A DNA stretch of 64,000 nt from RHKX01 sp963823275 (GTDB lineage Bacteria; Actinomycetota; Thermoleophilia; Solirubrobacterales; 70-9), in NCBI GenBank assembly GCA_963823275.1, contig CAWGKW010000002.1:248001-312000 (forward strand), written 5' to 3'. Positions within the stretch are counted from its first letter, which is position 1; the number at the start of each line of letters is the position of its first letter. A program made the translations under genes and the position numbers. Below, in pieces: positions 17,845 through 26,635 of the stretch. A model generated the notes under the pieces. The model searched no databases. It had not been told where the DNA came from and saw only the letters and a program-made list of their open reading frames with translations.

Positions 17845-18803
17845 CGACGCGCTGGCTGGGAGACGCCGGCCGGGGCGGTCTTCGTGGCCTCGAAGCCCGG
17901 CTTCTCTCGAGCAGCGTTTTCGACGATCGAGCGGGTGAACCGCGGCCAGAGCTCAATCGGCAGATCGTGGCCCATACCTTCGATCAGATCCAGGCGGGCC
18001 GCCGGGATCGCCCTTGCGACGGTCTTGCCGGCGCTCGGCGGCATCAGCTTGTCGGCCTCGCCGTGGATCACGAGGGTCGGGCAGCTGATCGCATGAAGCT
18101 CGGTCGTGCGGTTTCCGGAGGCCATGATCGCCATCAGCTGGCGAGCGGCGCCGGTCGGGTAGTAGCAGCGGTCGTACATGACCAGGGCGCGCTCGCGGAG
18201 GCGTTCGGAGTCGGGCTCGTAGCCGGGTGAGCCGATCCGGATGAAGATCTTCGCCACGTGGGCGGCGTACGCCTCACGCTCGATCGGAGGACGGGCCAGG
18301 AGGGTGCCGATGACGCTCGGCCGCGGCATCACGCTCGGCCGGCGCCCCCCGGGGCCGGACATGATCGAGCAGAGTGAGGCGACTCGATCGGAGTGGTGGG
18401 CGGCGAGGGTCTGGGCGATCATTCCGCCCATCGAGACCCCGACCAGGTGCGCGCGGTCGACCTCGAGGTGATCGAGCAGTCCCTCAGCGTCGGCCGACAT
18501 CTCACGGAGCGTGTACCTCGCTGAGCCGGTCAGCCCGACCGCTCCGGCGATCACGTTCGGCGGCCCGCCGCCGATCTTCGTGGACAGGCCACTGTCGCGG
18601 TTGTCGTAGCGGACGACGCGATAGCCGCCATCGACGAGCATCCGGCAGAAGGCTTCGTCCCAACCGAGCATCTGCATTCCCAGGCCCATGATCAGCAGGA
18701 TCGTCGGGTCGGTGGGGTCGCCGAAGCTCTCGTAGGCGATCTCGATTCCGTTGCCCAGATCAGCGATCTCGACCCGGTCCCGGGCCATGTCGGCGACGAT
18801 CAT
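17841..18803 (-). CDS. Alpha/beta hydrolase
   Basis: The 320-residue protein has the alpha/beta-hydrolase signature: the oxyanion region LLIMGLGMQMLGWD, the nucleophile elbow GVSMGG, an acid in HGEADKLMPP, and a histidine in EGMGHDLPIELW. The ATG at 18803 overlaps the preceding stop by one base (TGATG). The substrate is unknown; similar proteins are annotated as esterases or aclacinomycin-methylesterase-like. A longer frame upstream only covers the SRPBCC gene. Confidence 0.85.
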   Translation of the reverse strand: MIVADMARDRVEIADLGNGIEIAYESFGDPTDPTILLIMGLGMQMLGWDEAFCRMLVDGGYRVVRYDNRDSGLSTKIGGGPPNVIAGAVGLTGSARYTLREMSADAEGLLDHLEVDRAHLVGVSMGGMIAQTLAAHHSDRVASLCSIMSGPGGRRPSVMPRPSVIGTLLARPPIEREAYAAHVAKIFIRIGSPGYEPDSERLRERALVMYDRCYYPTGAARQLMAIMASGNRTTELHAISCPTLVIHGEADKLMPPSAGKTVARAIPAARLDLIEGMGHDLPIELWPRFTRSIVENAAREKPGFEATKTAPAGVSQPARR

Positions 18804-19255
18804 CACCGACCATTCTCCAGCAGGTCCTTGAGGCGCACGAGCGAGCGCTCCGCCTCGCGATCGCCGGACATCGCGTTGAAGGCGCGTCCGGCGAGCCTGC
18901 CGACCCTCCCGGCGGGTAGCTCGAACTCGTTTTCGTAGTCGAATCGGGTCCCGCCGCCGGCCCTCCTCAGGTCGTAGGAGATCCGCGCCGCAGCACCCGC
19001 GGCCGCCTTCCCCTGCCAGCGGGCCCGGTGGGGGGCCTCGCATTCGACGACCTCCCAACCGACCTTCAGCGGCACGCCCTTCAGCCGCATCTCCTGGCGG
19101 AAGCGGCTGCCCTTGACCAGGTCTCCCTCCGGGACCTCGGAGACGGCCCGGTGGATGGTGACCCAATCGCCGAGTCGGTCGGGGTCCATGACGAGCGCCC
19201 AGACATCCTCGATCGGCGCATCGATCTCGATCGACTGCGAGACGATGTCACCCAT
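18803..19255 (-). CDS. SRPBCC (START-like) family protein
   Basis: The 150-residue protein fits the polyketide-cyclase/START-like fold: an N-terminal strand SQSIEIDAPIEDVWALV, WVTIHRAV, then long strands such as GTRFDYENEFELP and a C-terminal helix. These bind hydrophobic ligands. The ATG at 19255 overlaps the stop of the NAD(P)H-binding gene by 8 bp; an upstream ATG at 19285 is less likely. It is co-transcribed with redox and hydrolase genes. Confidence 0.8.
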   Translation of the reverse strand: MGDIVSQSIEIDAPIEDVWALVMDPDRLGDWVTIHRAVSEVPEGDLVKGSRFRQEMRLKGVPLKVGWEVVECEAPHRARWQGKAAAGAAARISYDLRRAGGGTRFDYENEFELPAGRVGRLAGRAFNAMSGDREAERSLVRLKDLLENGR

Positions 19256-20192
19256 ATCCCTCAGCCTCCTCTTCGGCCAGGGCACGCTGGATCGAGACGT
19301 TGATCGGCTCGGGAGCGATGTCGAAGAGGCGTGCTCCGCTCGGATCGGAGACGCTGGTGTCGTCGTTGAGCCCCAGGCTCAGCTCGGCGGCGACGGCGGC
19401 CGACCCGGACGTGACGCTGGCGGCGCCGGCGGCGACGACGCCGGGGCTGGCGATGCCGTTGGGCAGCGGGATCCGCAGCGCCGCCCGATGGCCGGTCTCA
19501 TGGGAGAAGCGAGCGATCACGTCCAGATGCTGCATCACGTCGGGGCCGCCGATCTGGATCTCGCGGCCGGCCGCCTCGGGAATTCGGGGGGCGTCGCGCA
19601 GGTAGGAGACGACATCGCGGATTCCGATCGGCTGGGTGTCGGAGCAGAGCCAATCGGGCGCGGGAAGCGCCGGGAGCTTGCCGGCGATCGAGCGCAGCAA
19701 CTCGTAGGACTCGCTCTCGGGCGCGATGATCATCGCGGCGCGGAAGTAGGTGAGGGGAGGGCCAAGCGTGCGCAACGCCTCGGCGGTGCGATGTCGGCTG
19801 TCGAGATGGGGTGAGCCACCCTCGTCGGGGCCGAGGCCGCCGAGGTAGACGAGCCGATCGACTCCGGCAGCGGAGGCGCAGGCGGCGAACCGCGACGCCG
19901 CCACCTCCTCGCGCGCTGCGTAGTCGGGTCCGCTCCCAAGCATGTGGACGAGGAAGTAGGCGACGTCCACACCCTGCATCGCAGCACTCAGGTCCGGGTT
20001 CGAATCCAGATCGGCCTCGAAGAGGTCGATCTGGGGTCCGAGCATGCTCCGGGCGCGGGCCTCGTCGCGGACGAGCGCGCGGACGTGAATCCCGTCGTCG
20101 AGGAGCGCCCGCACGAGCCTCCGGCCGATGACTCCGGTCGCCCCGGCGACCAGGTAGGTCGGAGCTCCATCTCGACCGTTCGCCGGCTTCAC
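19248..20192 (-). CDS. NAD(P)H-binding protein (NmrA/atypical SDR-like)
   Basis: The 314-residue protein starts with a Rossmann nucleotide-binding motif, YLVAGATGVIGRRLVRAL. It is followed by VRALVRDEARA (NADPH-type Arg) and VDVAYFLVHMLGSG, typical of the YbjT/NmrA-like atypical short-chain dehydrogenases. There is no clear YxxxK catalytic pair. It may act as a redox sensor or reductase. It overlaps the stop of the neighbouring 225-residue gene by 4 bp (ATGA). Confidence 0.8.
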   Translation of the reverse strand: MKPANGRDGAPTYLVAGATGVIGRRLVRALLDDGIHVRALVRDEARARSMLGPQIDLFEADLDSNPDLSAAMQGVDVAYFLVHMLGSGPDYAAREEVAASRFAACASAAGVDRLVYLGGLGPDEGGSPHLDSRHRTAEALRTLGPPLTYFRAAMIIAPESESYELLRSIAGKLPALPAPDWLCSDTQPIGIRDVVSYLRDAPRIPEAAGREIQIGGPDVMQHLDVIARFSHETGHRAALRIPLPNGIASPGVVAAGAASVTSGSAAVAAELSLGLNDDTSVSDPSGARLFDIAPEPINVSIQRALAEEEAEGYG

Positions 20193-20866
20193 GACGTCGT
20201 CGCTCCCTCGGCGGCCGGCTGATCCTGATCGCTCGGCATCGACGTCCGGTCGACCACGGGGAAGTCGAGGCGCGGCAGGTGGCGAAGGTAGCCGTTGCAG
20301 ACCAATACGTGGATCCGGAGCTGGGTCTGGGCGTAGAACCAGGCACCGAACCTGGCGATCCGCCCCCTACCGCGCAGGCCGGGATAGAAGTTCTCGACCT
20401 CGACCCTCGCGATCAGGCGGACCTTGCCGGGGGCCACCTCGACGCCGTCGTCGACGCCGTCGCGATCGCAGCGGGTAACCGACACCCGAAGTGCGCCCTT
20501 GCCCCGGCCCTCGACCGCGACCAGAAGGCCCCGCTCGATCGGCCAGGTCACCTGGCCGGCGCCATCCTCGGCGCGGTAGATCGGGGCACCGAAGCGGAGC
20601 AGCGGGATCCTCCCGAGCGCGGTCACCGTCCGGGAGGTGGCCGTGTAATGCACGCGGAAGATCCCGAGCGATATGCGACGCAGAAACGCCCAGTATCCCC
20701 GGGCGATCAGCTCGAGGTTGTCCGGGGTCCAGATTCCCTCAAGCAGGCTGCGGTCGATTGTGATCTCCGCCTCCTGGACCGAGCCGACCGCGCCGCTCGC
20801 ACGGACGCGCACGTGTTGTTCGGGTTTGAGAATCGAGACCTCGGGGCTGTCGGGAACTTCGTTCAT
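20189..20866 (-). CDS. Conserved hypothetical protein of the DsbA-hydrolase operon
   Basis: I do not recognise this 225-residue protein. It has no signal peptide. The middle holds several beta-rich segments (RISLGIFRVHYTATSRTVTAL, LLRFGAPIYRAEDG, GKGALRVSVTRCDRDG), and a WFYAQTQLRIHVLVCNGYLRHL helix lies near the C-terminus. The ATG at 20866 overlaps the DsbA-like stop (ATGA). Its position between a DsbA-like protein and an NAD(P)H-binding protein suggests a redox or lipid-related role, but this is inference only. Confidence 0.6.
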   Translation of the reverse strand: MNEVPDSPEVSILKPEQHVRVRASGAVGSVQEAEITIDRSLLEGIWTPDNLELIARGYWAFLRRISLGIFRVHYTATSRTVTALGRIPLLRFGAPIYRAEDGAGQVTWPIERGLLVAVEGRGKGALRVSVTRCDRDGVDDGVEVAPGKVRLIARVEVENFYPGLRGRGRIARFGAWFYAQTQLRIHVLVCNGYLRHLPRLDFPVVDRTSMPSDQDQPAAEGATTS

Positions 20867-21723
20867 CCTGCGTCGTTGCGGCGCCAGAAGCCGTCGGCAC
20901 CCACGTAGTCCTGGGTGGCGATCCGGCCGAGCTCCTCGCGAGCGAGATCGAACGGGATGTCGCAGACGGTGGCGACCTCCTGGGTGGACAGGGGAAACCC
21001 ACGCCAGTCGAGGACCTGGCCGGCCGAGCCGGCCGGCTCGCGCCGATCGAGGCCGGGAACGAGGTTGGCGAGGATGGCGTCGTAGACGGCAAAGGGCTGG
21101 AAGCCGGGGATCGAGATCGTGATCCTGTCCGAGAGCCGGGTCACCTCGTAGCTGGGGCACGTGTAGCGGCGCCCACCCGTCCAGTTGGCGAGCTTGTGAT
21201 CGAGCACCTTGGCGGCGGGCATCGGGCGGCGGGCCAGCGCTGCATCCTCGTTGAGCTGGCGCTCGACCTCGGGGTCGGCCATCCACCCGTCGAGCTCGTC
21301 CCCGATCCCGGCGTCTGTCGCGGCGGCCCGGATCGTCGCCGGGTCGTCGAGCATCTCGCCGCTGAAGTTGAGGATCCGCAGCCTTCGCAGCACCCTGCGC
21401 ACGGTGCGCCTGTCGGAGTGGACGCGAGCGGCCACCACCAGCCGGCACGCCTCCCGGGTTGCGGGCACATGAGGCTTCGGCCGGGTGTCGATCGGCATCA
21501 GATGATCGGCGGCGATCATCTTGACCCTCTTGGCGAGCGACTCGGGCGTCACGCCCTTCTCCGCCTGCTCCTCCCGGGTGTCGGCGAGGATCACCATCCG
21601 CGGCTCCCACTCGATCCGCCCCTCATACAGCCAGTCGATCCGATGCCTGAAGGGCTCGGCGCTGTAGGCCCATGGGCACATGGGGTCGGTGAACTCGGTG
21701 ATGCGGACGCAGATCTCGCTCAT
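20863..21723 (-). CDS. DsbA-family (FrnE-like) thioredoxin-fold protein
   Basis: The 286-residue protein opens with TEFTDPMCPWAYSAEPF, a thioredoxin-fold strand ending in a single-Cys CPWA site where typical DsbA has CxxC. The all-alpha insertion (residues about 60-150) follows, then PSYEVTRLSDRITISIPGFQPF. This fits the DsbA/FrnE/HCCA-isomerase group. With only one active-site cysteine it is more likely a glutathione- or mycothiol-type transferase or isomerase than a disulfide oxidase. It is the first gene of the six-gene operon, which begins after the hairpin at 21777-21804. Confidence 0.75.
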   Translation of the reverse strand: MSEICVRITEFTDPMCPWAYSAEPFRHRIDWLYEGRIEWEPRMVILADTREEQAEKGVTPESLAKRVKMIAADHLMPIDTRPKPHVPATREACRLVVAARVHSDRRTVRRVLRRLRILNFSGEMLDDPATIRAAATDAGIGDELDGWMADPEVERQLNEDAALARRPMPAAKVLDHKLANWTGGRRYTCPSYEVTRLSDRITISIPGFQPFAVYDAILANLVPGLDRREPAGSAGQVLDWRGFPLSTQEVATVCDIPFDLAREELGRIATQDYVGADGFWRRNDAG

Positions 21724-21776
21724 GGGGACGTGGAAGTTTGACGACCGGAGGACTTCGGGGAACTCATCCAGACGGA

Positions 21777-21804
21777 CGAAGGGCCGCTCGGAGGCGGCCC
21801 TTCG
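21777..21804 (-). terminator. Probable transcription terminator
   Basis: An 11-bp perfect stem (CGAAGGGCCGC with its complement) surrounds a 6-nt loop, between the end of the NlpC/P60 gene and the start of the DsbA-like operon. There is no downstream T-run, as is common for GC-rich actinobacterial terminators. Confidence 0.6.
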
Positions 21805-21837
21805 CTCAACTCTGTGCGCTCCCGGAGCGCGGTGCGG

Positions 21838-22377
21838 CTAGAGGCCCCTGGGGTGGCGGACCTTGAACTTGCCGGAGGTCGACTGCATGCTCGTGCTCCA
21901 GCTCGGGCCGTCTCCTGCGGTGTTCGAGGTGTCGAAACGCAGTCCAGCGACCGTCATGTAGGCGTGGCCGGGGTTTCCGTAGATGCTGATCCAGTCACCC
22001 TTGCCCTTCTGGCCGTACTTCGAGAGGCCGGAGGAGTCGAGCGGGGTCTTCAGGAGCTTGGCGCCGTGGAGGGCGTAGCTGACGGAACTGGAGCAGTCGT
22101 AGCCCTTGTCGTTCCAGCTGCCGTGCCCGCCGCCGTAGATGTACGGCTTGTTGCGAATCTTGTTGGCAGCGGCGATCACCTTCTGAACCTCGACCGGAGC
22201 GTCGGCCGGCGCGATGGCCTTGCCGTTGACGAGCTTTGCCTTCGAGCCTGCGACGGTCGGGTCGCCGCCGCCCGGGGTGAGGCCGCCACCCGCCTGGGCG
22301 GTTGCGGTCGGGATCAGGGCGAGCGCCGCGATCACGGCTATTCCGGCTATTCGCGGGAATCGGAAGTTTTTCGACAC
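21838..22377 (-). CDS. Secreted NlpC/P60-like cell-wall endopeptidase
   Basis: The 179-residue precursor has a signal peptide (AGIAVIAALALIPTATAQA). A C-terminal NlpC/P60-type domain shows the catalytic cysteine in GYDCSSSVSYAL and a histidine in GNPGHAYM. These are cysteine peptidases that cut peptidoglycan stem peptides. The GTG at 22377 follows an AAGGAG site about 7 nt upstream. The leader contains a ydaO-type riboswitch, the usual control for cell-wall hydrolases in actinobacteria, which supports the assignment. Confidence 0.85.
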   Translation of the reverse strand: MSKNFRFPRIAGIAVIAALALIPTATAQAGGGLTPGGGDPTVAGSKAKLVNGKAIAPADAPVEVQKVIAAANKIRNKPYIYGGGHGSWNDKGYDCSSSVSYALHGAKLLKTPLDSSGLSKYGQKGKGDWISIYGNPGHAYMTVAGLRFDTSNTAGDGPSWSTSMQSTSGKFKVRHPRGL

Positions 22378-22394
22378 GTAGGACTCCTTCTTCG

Positions 22395-22506
22395 GCCTAC
22401 GGGGTTAGCTGACGGGCTAGCGCTAAAGGAGATTGCGCTTCCAACTCTTGGATTCGCCCCAACTCATGGTTCCCCCGCTCCCACTCTTCAATGAGCGAGA
22501 CTCGGC
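22395..22506 (-). ncRNA. Probable cyclic-di-AMP (ydaO/yuaA) riboswitch
   Basis: On the minus strand, 20 nt upstream of the NlpC/P60 start, the leader shows two ydaO-type conserved blocks. One is GGGGGAACCA followed by GGGGCGAATCC (22451-22477). The other is CAGCTAACCCCGTAGGC near the 3' end (22395-22411). A 5' GCC (22504-22506) can pair with the terminal GGC to close the first helix. Known members in actinobacteria sit before resuscitation factors and NlpC/P60 genes and repress them when c-di-AMP is high. Confidence 0.8.
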
Positions 22507-22625
22507 ATTACCAATTGCAAGGTTCGCGCAAGATACACGATGCCCTCCCCGGATGAGTTCTTGCTCACAATTACCTTGCAAAGCGTTCCCCCGGGCCCCG
22601 GCTCGATACCGTGGCGGCCTCCGCG

Positions 22626-23597
22626 ATGAGCCGACTGCAGCGACTGACCAGCTTCACGATCTCCAGGGAGGCGTACTTCATCGTCGCCGCGGTCGCCCTC
22701 GCGTCCCTGGCGCTCATCGTCCTCACCGGCGCGGCTGTGCGGCTCACCGCCTCCGGCCTCGGTTGCCCCGATTGGCCCCAGTGCTTCGGGGGTACGGTCC
22801 CTCCGGCCGACCTCAATGCCGTGATCGAGTACGGCAACCGCCTGCTGACCGGGTTCGTCGGCATCGCCGTGATCGCGGCCAGCGTGCTCGCCTTCCGGCG
22901 CCGCCCCTATCGCTGGCACCTGGCCCTGTTCGGCGGGTTGCTGCCGATCGGCGTGATCTGCCAGGCCGCGCTCGGGGCGCTCGTCGTCTACTACGACCTG
23001 GCGCCGGGGCTGGTCATGCTCCACTTCATCCTCTCGATGGCGCTCCTCGACGCCGCGTTCGCGCTGATGTGGTGTTCGCGCTACGAGCCCGACGAGCGCT
23101 CGCGCTCGCGCGACCGCCCTGGGGTCTGGGCGGTCCGGGGACTGATCCCGCTGGGCCAACTGACGATTCTCGCCGGCACGATCAGCACCGCCTCCGGTCC
23201 TCATCCCGGCGATCACGAGGGCGAGCTCGTGCAGCGCTTCGACTTCAAGGGCGCCGACACCCTCCAATGGGTGGTGGAGCGCCACTCGATCATGGCGGCG
23301 ATCTTCGGCATCTCCGCGATCGCGGTCTGGTTCCTGCTCGCCCGCGACGGGGGCGACAAGCGCGCCCTGCGCCCGCTGACCGTGTTGATCGGGCTGATCG
23401 CACTGCAGGCGGCGATCGGCGGGATCCAGTGGGCGCTCGAGCTGCCTGCGCTCCTCGTCTGGGTCCACATCGCGGTCGCCACCTTCACCTGGCTCGTGGT
23501 CCTCTGGACCGTCGCGGTCGCCGGTCGCCTGGAGCCGCGCACGGCGGAGGCTCCGGCGCCCTCCGGCGGGCGGCTGAGCAGCTCCAGCTCGGCCTGA
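22626..23597 (+). CDS. ctaA: Heme A synthase (CtaA/COX15)
   Basis: This enzyme converts heme O to heme A for cytochrome c oxidase. The protein, about 323 residues, has eight hydrophobic segments. The family features are present: LTGAAVRLTASGLGCPDWPQC with the paired cysteines in the first outer loop, EYGNRLLTG, and heme-ligand histidines in LHFILSMALLDAAF, ERHSIMAA and WVHIAVATF. The ATG at 22626 is preferred; a GTG at 22611 adds five residues. It is convergent with the NAD(P)-binding gene. Confidence 0.92.
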   Translation: MSRLQRLTSFTISREAYFIVAAVALASLALIVLTGAAVRLTASGLGCPDWPQCFGGTVPPADLNAVIEYGNRLLTGFVGIAVIAASVLAFRRRPYRWHLALFGGLLPIGVICQAALGALVVYYDLAPGLVMLHFILSMALLDAAFALMWCSRYEPDERSRSRDRPGVWAVRGLIPLGQLTILAGTISTASGPHPGDHEGELVQRFDFKGADTLQWVVERHSIMAAIFGISAIAVWFLLARDGGDKRALRPLTVLIGLIALQAAIGGIQWALELPALLVWVHIAVATFTWLVVLWTVAVAGRLEPRTAEAPAPSGGRLSSSSSA

Positions 23598-23621
23598 CCG
23601 GACGCGCCGTCGGGCAGCGGT

Positions 23622-24257
23622 CTAGACGATGTCCTCGATCGGGGTCTTGCCGCCGATCACGTCCATCTCCAGCCCCGACGCCTTGCCGGCGAGGAGGGCT
23701 GCGATCACGGCGGCGACATCGGCGCGGGGGATGCTGCCCCGTTCGACCGATTCACCGGCTTTCACCCTGCCGGTCGGCGGATCGTCGGTGAGCCTTCCCG
23801 GCCTGAGGATCGCGAAACCGAGGCCGCTCTCCCTCACGGCCGCATCGGCCTTGCCCTTGGCGCGCAGATAGACGTCGAAGGTCTCCTCGCCCGCGTGGTC
23901 GGGGTCGGCTCCCATCGCGCTGATCATCAGGAAGCGGTGGATGTGGTTGTGCTTGGCGGCCTCGAGCAGCTTGATGGCGCCGCCGTAGTCCATCGTCTCC
24001 TTACGGGAGGGTCCGCTGCCGGGCCCGGCGCCGGCGGCGAAGACGACGGCCTCGGCCTCGCCGACGGCCTCGGCAACGCGATCGTCATCTGCCTCCTCGA
24101 GATCGCAGACGATCGCCTCCAGCGCACCCGCATCCCTGACTGCCTCCGCGTGGGCAGGATTGCGGATCAGCGACCGAACCTGATCGCCGCGCTCGTCGAG
24201 AATCCGGGTCAGCTCCAGTGCGATCCTCCCGTGTCCTCCGGCGATGACGACTCTCAT
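23622..24257 (-). CDS. NAD(P)-binding protein (atypical SDR)
   Basis: The 211-residue protein begins with MRVVIAGGHGRIALELTRIL, a Rossmann-type glycine motif. It continues with a conserved acidic CDLEEAD after the third strand, then VVFAAGAGPGSGPSRKETMDYGGA and a YLRAKGKAD segment near the usual catalytic Tyr-Lys. It resembles the YwnB/BVR-B-like group of small NAD(P)H-dependent reductases. The substrate is unknown. Confidence 0.82.
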   Translation of the reverse strand: MRVVIAGGHGRIALELTRILDERGDQVRSLIRNPAHAEAVRDAGALEAIVCDLEEADDDRVAEAVGEAEAVVFAAGAGPGSGPSRKETMDYGGAIKLLEAAKHNHIHRFLMISAMGADPDHAGEETFDVYLRAKGKADAAVRESGLGFAILRPGRLTDDPPTGRVKAGESVERGSIPRADVAAVIAALLAGKASGLEMDVIGGKTPIEDIV

Positions 24258-24296
24258 GCTCAGTTTTCTATCCGATTCCGGCCAGAGGCTCGAGGT

Positions 24297-26546
24297 TCAT
24301 CTGAGCGGGTGCGTGCCGCAGCGGACGAAGTAGGGAAGGCGGTGGAGCGGGGCCCGCACGTAGGACTCCGAGGCGCCGCGGAGGACGGTCCCATTCGCCG
24401 CCCGCCAGCAACCGCGGGGGAAGTAGACCCTGCGGGCGACCTCACCCTCCTCGACCACCGGAGCCACGAGCACGTCGTGGCCGAGCATCCACTCCTGATC
24501 CTCCCGGGCGGCCCGCCCGTCGTTGGGGTACTCCAGCCAGAGCGGTCGCGCGATCGGGATGCCACTCTGGGCAGCTCGCTTCCAGAGGCGCATGATCAGC
24601 GGCTCGGCCCGCCGGTGCAGGTCGCTGAGGCGTTTGTAGATGCGGAGGGTCTCGGCGTCGTAGGACCACGGCGTGTGGGTTCCCGCCGCGGCTGACCCGT
24701 GCACTCGGAACATCGGCGAGAGCGCCGCCCACTGGGTCCAGCGGATGAAGAGCTCCTTGCTGGTCGGGCCGTAGGGGATGTCGAAATAGCCCCCGATGTC
24801 GGTGGTGAATCCGTAGGCGCCGCCGATGCCGCGGTTCAGCATGTCGGTCGTCAGCGAGGCGAGCCCGGCCGAACGGCTCCAGTCGGTCGTCTCGTCGCCG
24901 GGGAAGTTGGCGAACTCGTAGCGGGCGGAGCCGGGAGTGCCCGAGTAGCCGCTGCGCGTGTAGTAGAAGATCTCGCGGCCGGGGTGGGAACGCTCGAAAT
25001 CGCGCACCGCCTTCCGCGTCGCCTGATGGAAGAGGGTGCCGAGGCGGTTGTGCATCGACCAGCCGGTCGCTCCGTTGTGGAAGTGCATGCCGACCTGGAC
25101 CTGCTCGCCGAAGTCCTGCATGAACCCCTCGGCGCCGAGCTTCAGCGCGTCGCGGATCCGCCCCTGCCACCAGCGCACCGCCTTCGGGTTCGTGAAGTCG
25201 ATCTGCGCGGCCGGCGCGTTGAAGTTCGAGGTGAAGATGTAGGGCTCCCCGTTCTCCCTGGTCGCCACGTATCCCTTCTTCAGGGCGACGTTGTAGGCCC
25301 GTGGGTCGTCGGTCCCGATCTCGTCCCTGCCGACGAAGGATCGGAAGTAGACGACCGGACTGATCCCGCGGCCACGCAGCTTTTCGATGGTCTTGCGCAG
25401 GAATGGCCTCGGCAGGTACTGCCAGCCCTCGATCCGGTATGCGGAGAGGTCGATGTTGAGGTGGCGCATCTGTCGTAGGTCGGAGCGGACGTCGGCCTCG
25501 TAGTCCGGTGCCGGCTGGTCGGGAAACTGAACGAGCCGATCGAGGGTCGGGCCGATCGCCCAGCGGGGCGGGACCCGATGGCGACCCGAGATCGCGGTCA
25601 GGTTGCGGATCGCGGTGTGGGAGGTGCCGGGCGCGACCACGTAGTCGAGTCGCGCGGCCGCCGCCTGGACCTGCCATGCGTCGGGCCGGTCGGATGTCAT
25701 CCGCCAATGGCTGAGCTCGTCGCGGTCGAGCAGGAAGCCGTAGCGGTCGGGGGAGATGAAGGACGACTGCACGTAGTAGGCGGCATGTTCGCCGTTCGGA
25801 AAGAGGTAGAGATCGGGGTCTGGAGCGTCTGGGGGTGCAGGGCCGCCGATCCCGCCGGCGCTCAGGTTCTCCTGCTGGGTCCAGTTGTAGAACTCCGATC
25901 CCGCCTGATCGAGCGAGTTGTGACGGCCGCCGAAGCCGCGGAAGGCCTCGCCTTCGGGGGATTCGAAGGAGTCGCCCATCGCGGCGACGCCGGCGCGGAC
26001 GTCGGGCCTGGCGCTGACCTCGATCGTCCCGGGGCCCGGACCCGGGACGATGTCGACGATCAGCTTCCGCCCGCTCGGATCGCTGGTCGTCATCACCAGC
26101 CGCACTCCGTCCCGGCGCTCCTCGGCCCGCTTGACCGCGACGGCGGCGTACTCGGTGCCGCCCTCGGTGACCGCGTTCAGGTTGCCGTTCCACTGCGAGG
26201 AGGGGAACTGGTCGATCGAGATGTCGCCGACGAGGAACGTGAGCGGTGCATAGAGGGTCGGCGGCGGGGTGCCCTGCGAGCCGAACTGTGGTCGCGGAAC
26301 CGCCGGGATCTGCTGCGACGCCGCCTCCCGACCCCTGAGCTGGCGCAGCACGGTCCTGTCCCTGTCGTCGGCGAAGCTGATCCGCACCGGATCCCGCTCG
26401 ATCGTCGCCGAGGCACCGGGAGCGCCGACAAACACCCGGTCGGGCCTGATCTTGACCGTGGTCGAGGCGGTCGCGGTCGCGGCGATCGTTGCGCTGAGGA
26501 CCGCGGCTACCGCCACCAAGAGTCGAATTCGCCTACCAGTCGCCAC
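24297..26546 (-). CDS. Secreted glycoside hydrolase family 31 protein
   Basis: The 749-residue precursor starts at GTG 26546 with a signal peptide (RRIRLLVAVAAVLSATIAATATAS). The (beta/alpha)8 part carries the GH31 nucleophile in GFMQDFGEQV and a likely acid/base Asp in NFPGDETTDWS, with RSGYSGTPGSARYEF between them. The DFGE pattern resembles alpha-xylosidase and sulfoquinovosidase branches more than ordinary alpha-glucosidases. Substrate specificity cannot be read from this alone. No sugar transporter lies nearby. The gene lies 39 bp upstream of, and runs toward, the NAD(P)-binding gene on the same strand. Confidence 0.85.
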   Translation of the reverse strand: MATGRRIRLLVAVAAVLSATIAATATASTTVKIRPDRVFVGAPGASATIERDPVRISFADDRDRTVLRQLRGREAASQQIPAVPRPQFGSQGTPPPTLYAPLTFLVGDISIDQFPSSQWNGNLNAVTEGGTEYAAVAVKRAEERRDGVRLVMTTSDPSGRKLIVDIVPGPGPGTIEVSARPDVRAGVAAMGDSFESPEGEAFRGFGGRHNSLDQAGSEFYNWTQQENLSAGGIGGPAPPDAPDPDLYLFPNGEHAAYYVQSSFISPDRYGFLLDRDELSHWRMTSDRPDAWQVQAAAARLDYVVAPGTSHTAIRNLTAISGRHRVPPRWAIGPTLDRLVQFPDQPAPDYEADVRSDLRQMRHLNIDLSAYRIEGWQYLPRPFLRKTIEKLRGRGISPVVYFRSFVGRDEIGTDDPRAYNVALKKGYVATRENGEPYIFTSNFNAPAAQIDFTNPKAVRWWQGRIRDALKLGAEGFMQDFGEQVQVGMHFHNGATGWSMHNRLGTLFHQATRKAVRDFERSHPGREIFYYTRSGYSGTPGSARYEFANFPGDETTDWSRSAGLASLTTDMLNRGIGGAYGFTTDIGGYFDIPYGPTSKELFIRWTQWAALSPMFRVHGSAAAGTHTPWSYDAETLRIYKRLSDLHRRAEPLIMRLWKRAAQSGIPIARPLWLEYPNDGRAAREDQEWMLGHDVLVAPVVEEGEVARRVYFPRGCWRAANGTVLRGASESYVRAPLHRLPYFVRCGTHPLR

Positions 26547-26635
26547 CGCCGGAAGGGTATGGACGCCGCCAGCGGTTTGCGCCGATGGCGGGCTGGCACC
26601 CCCGCGGGCGCGCATCCCTAACTCGAGCGTTGGGC

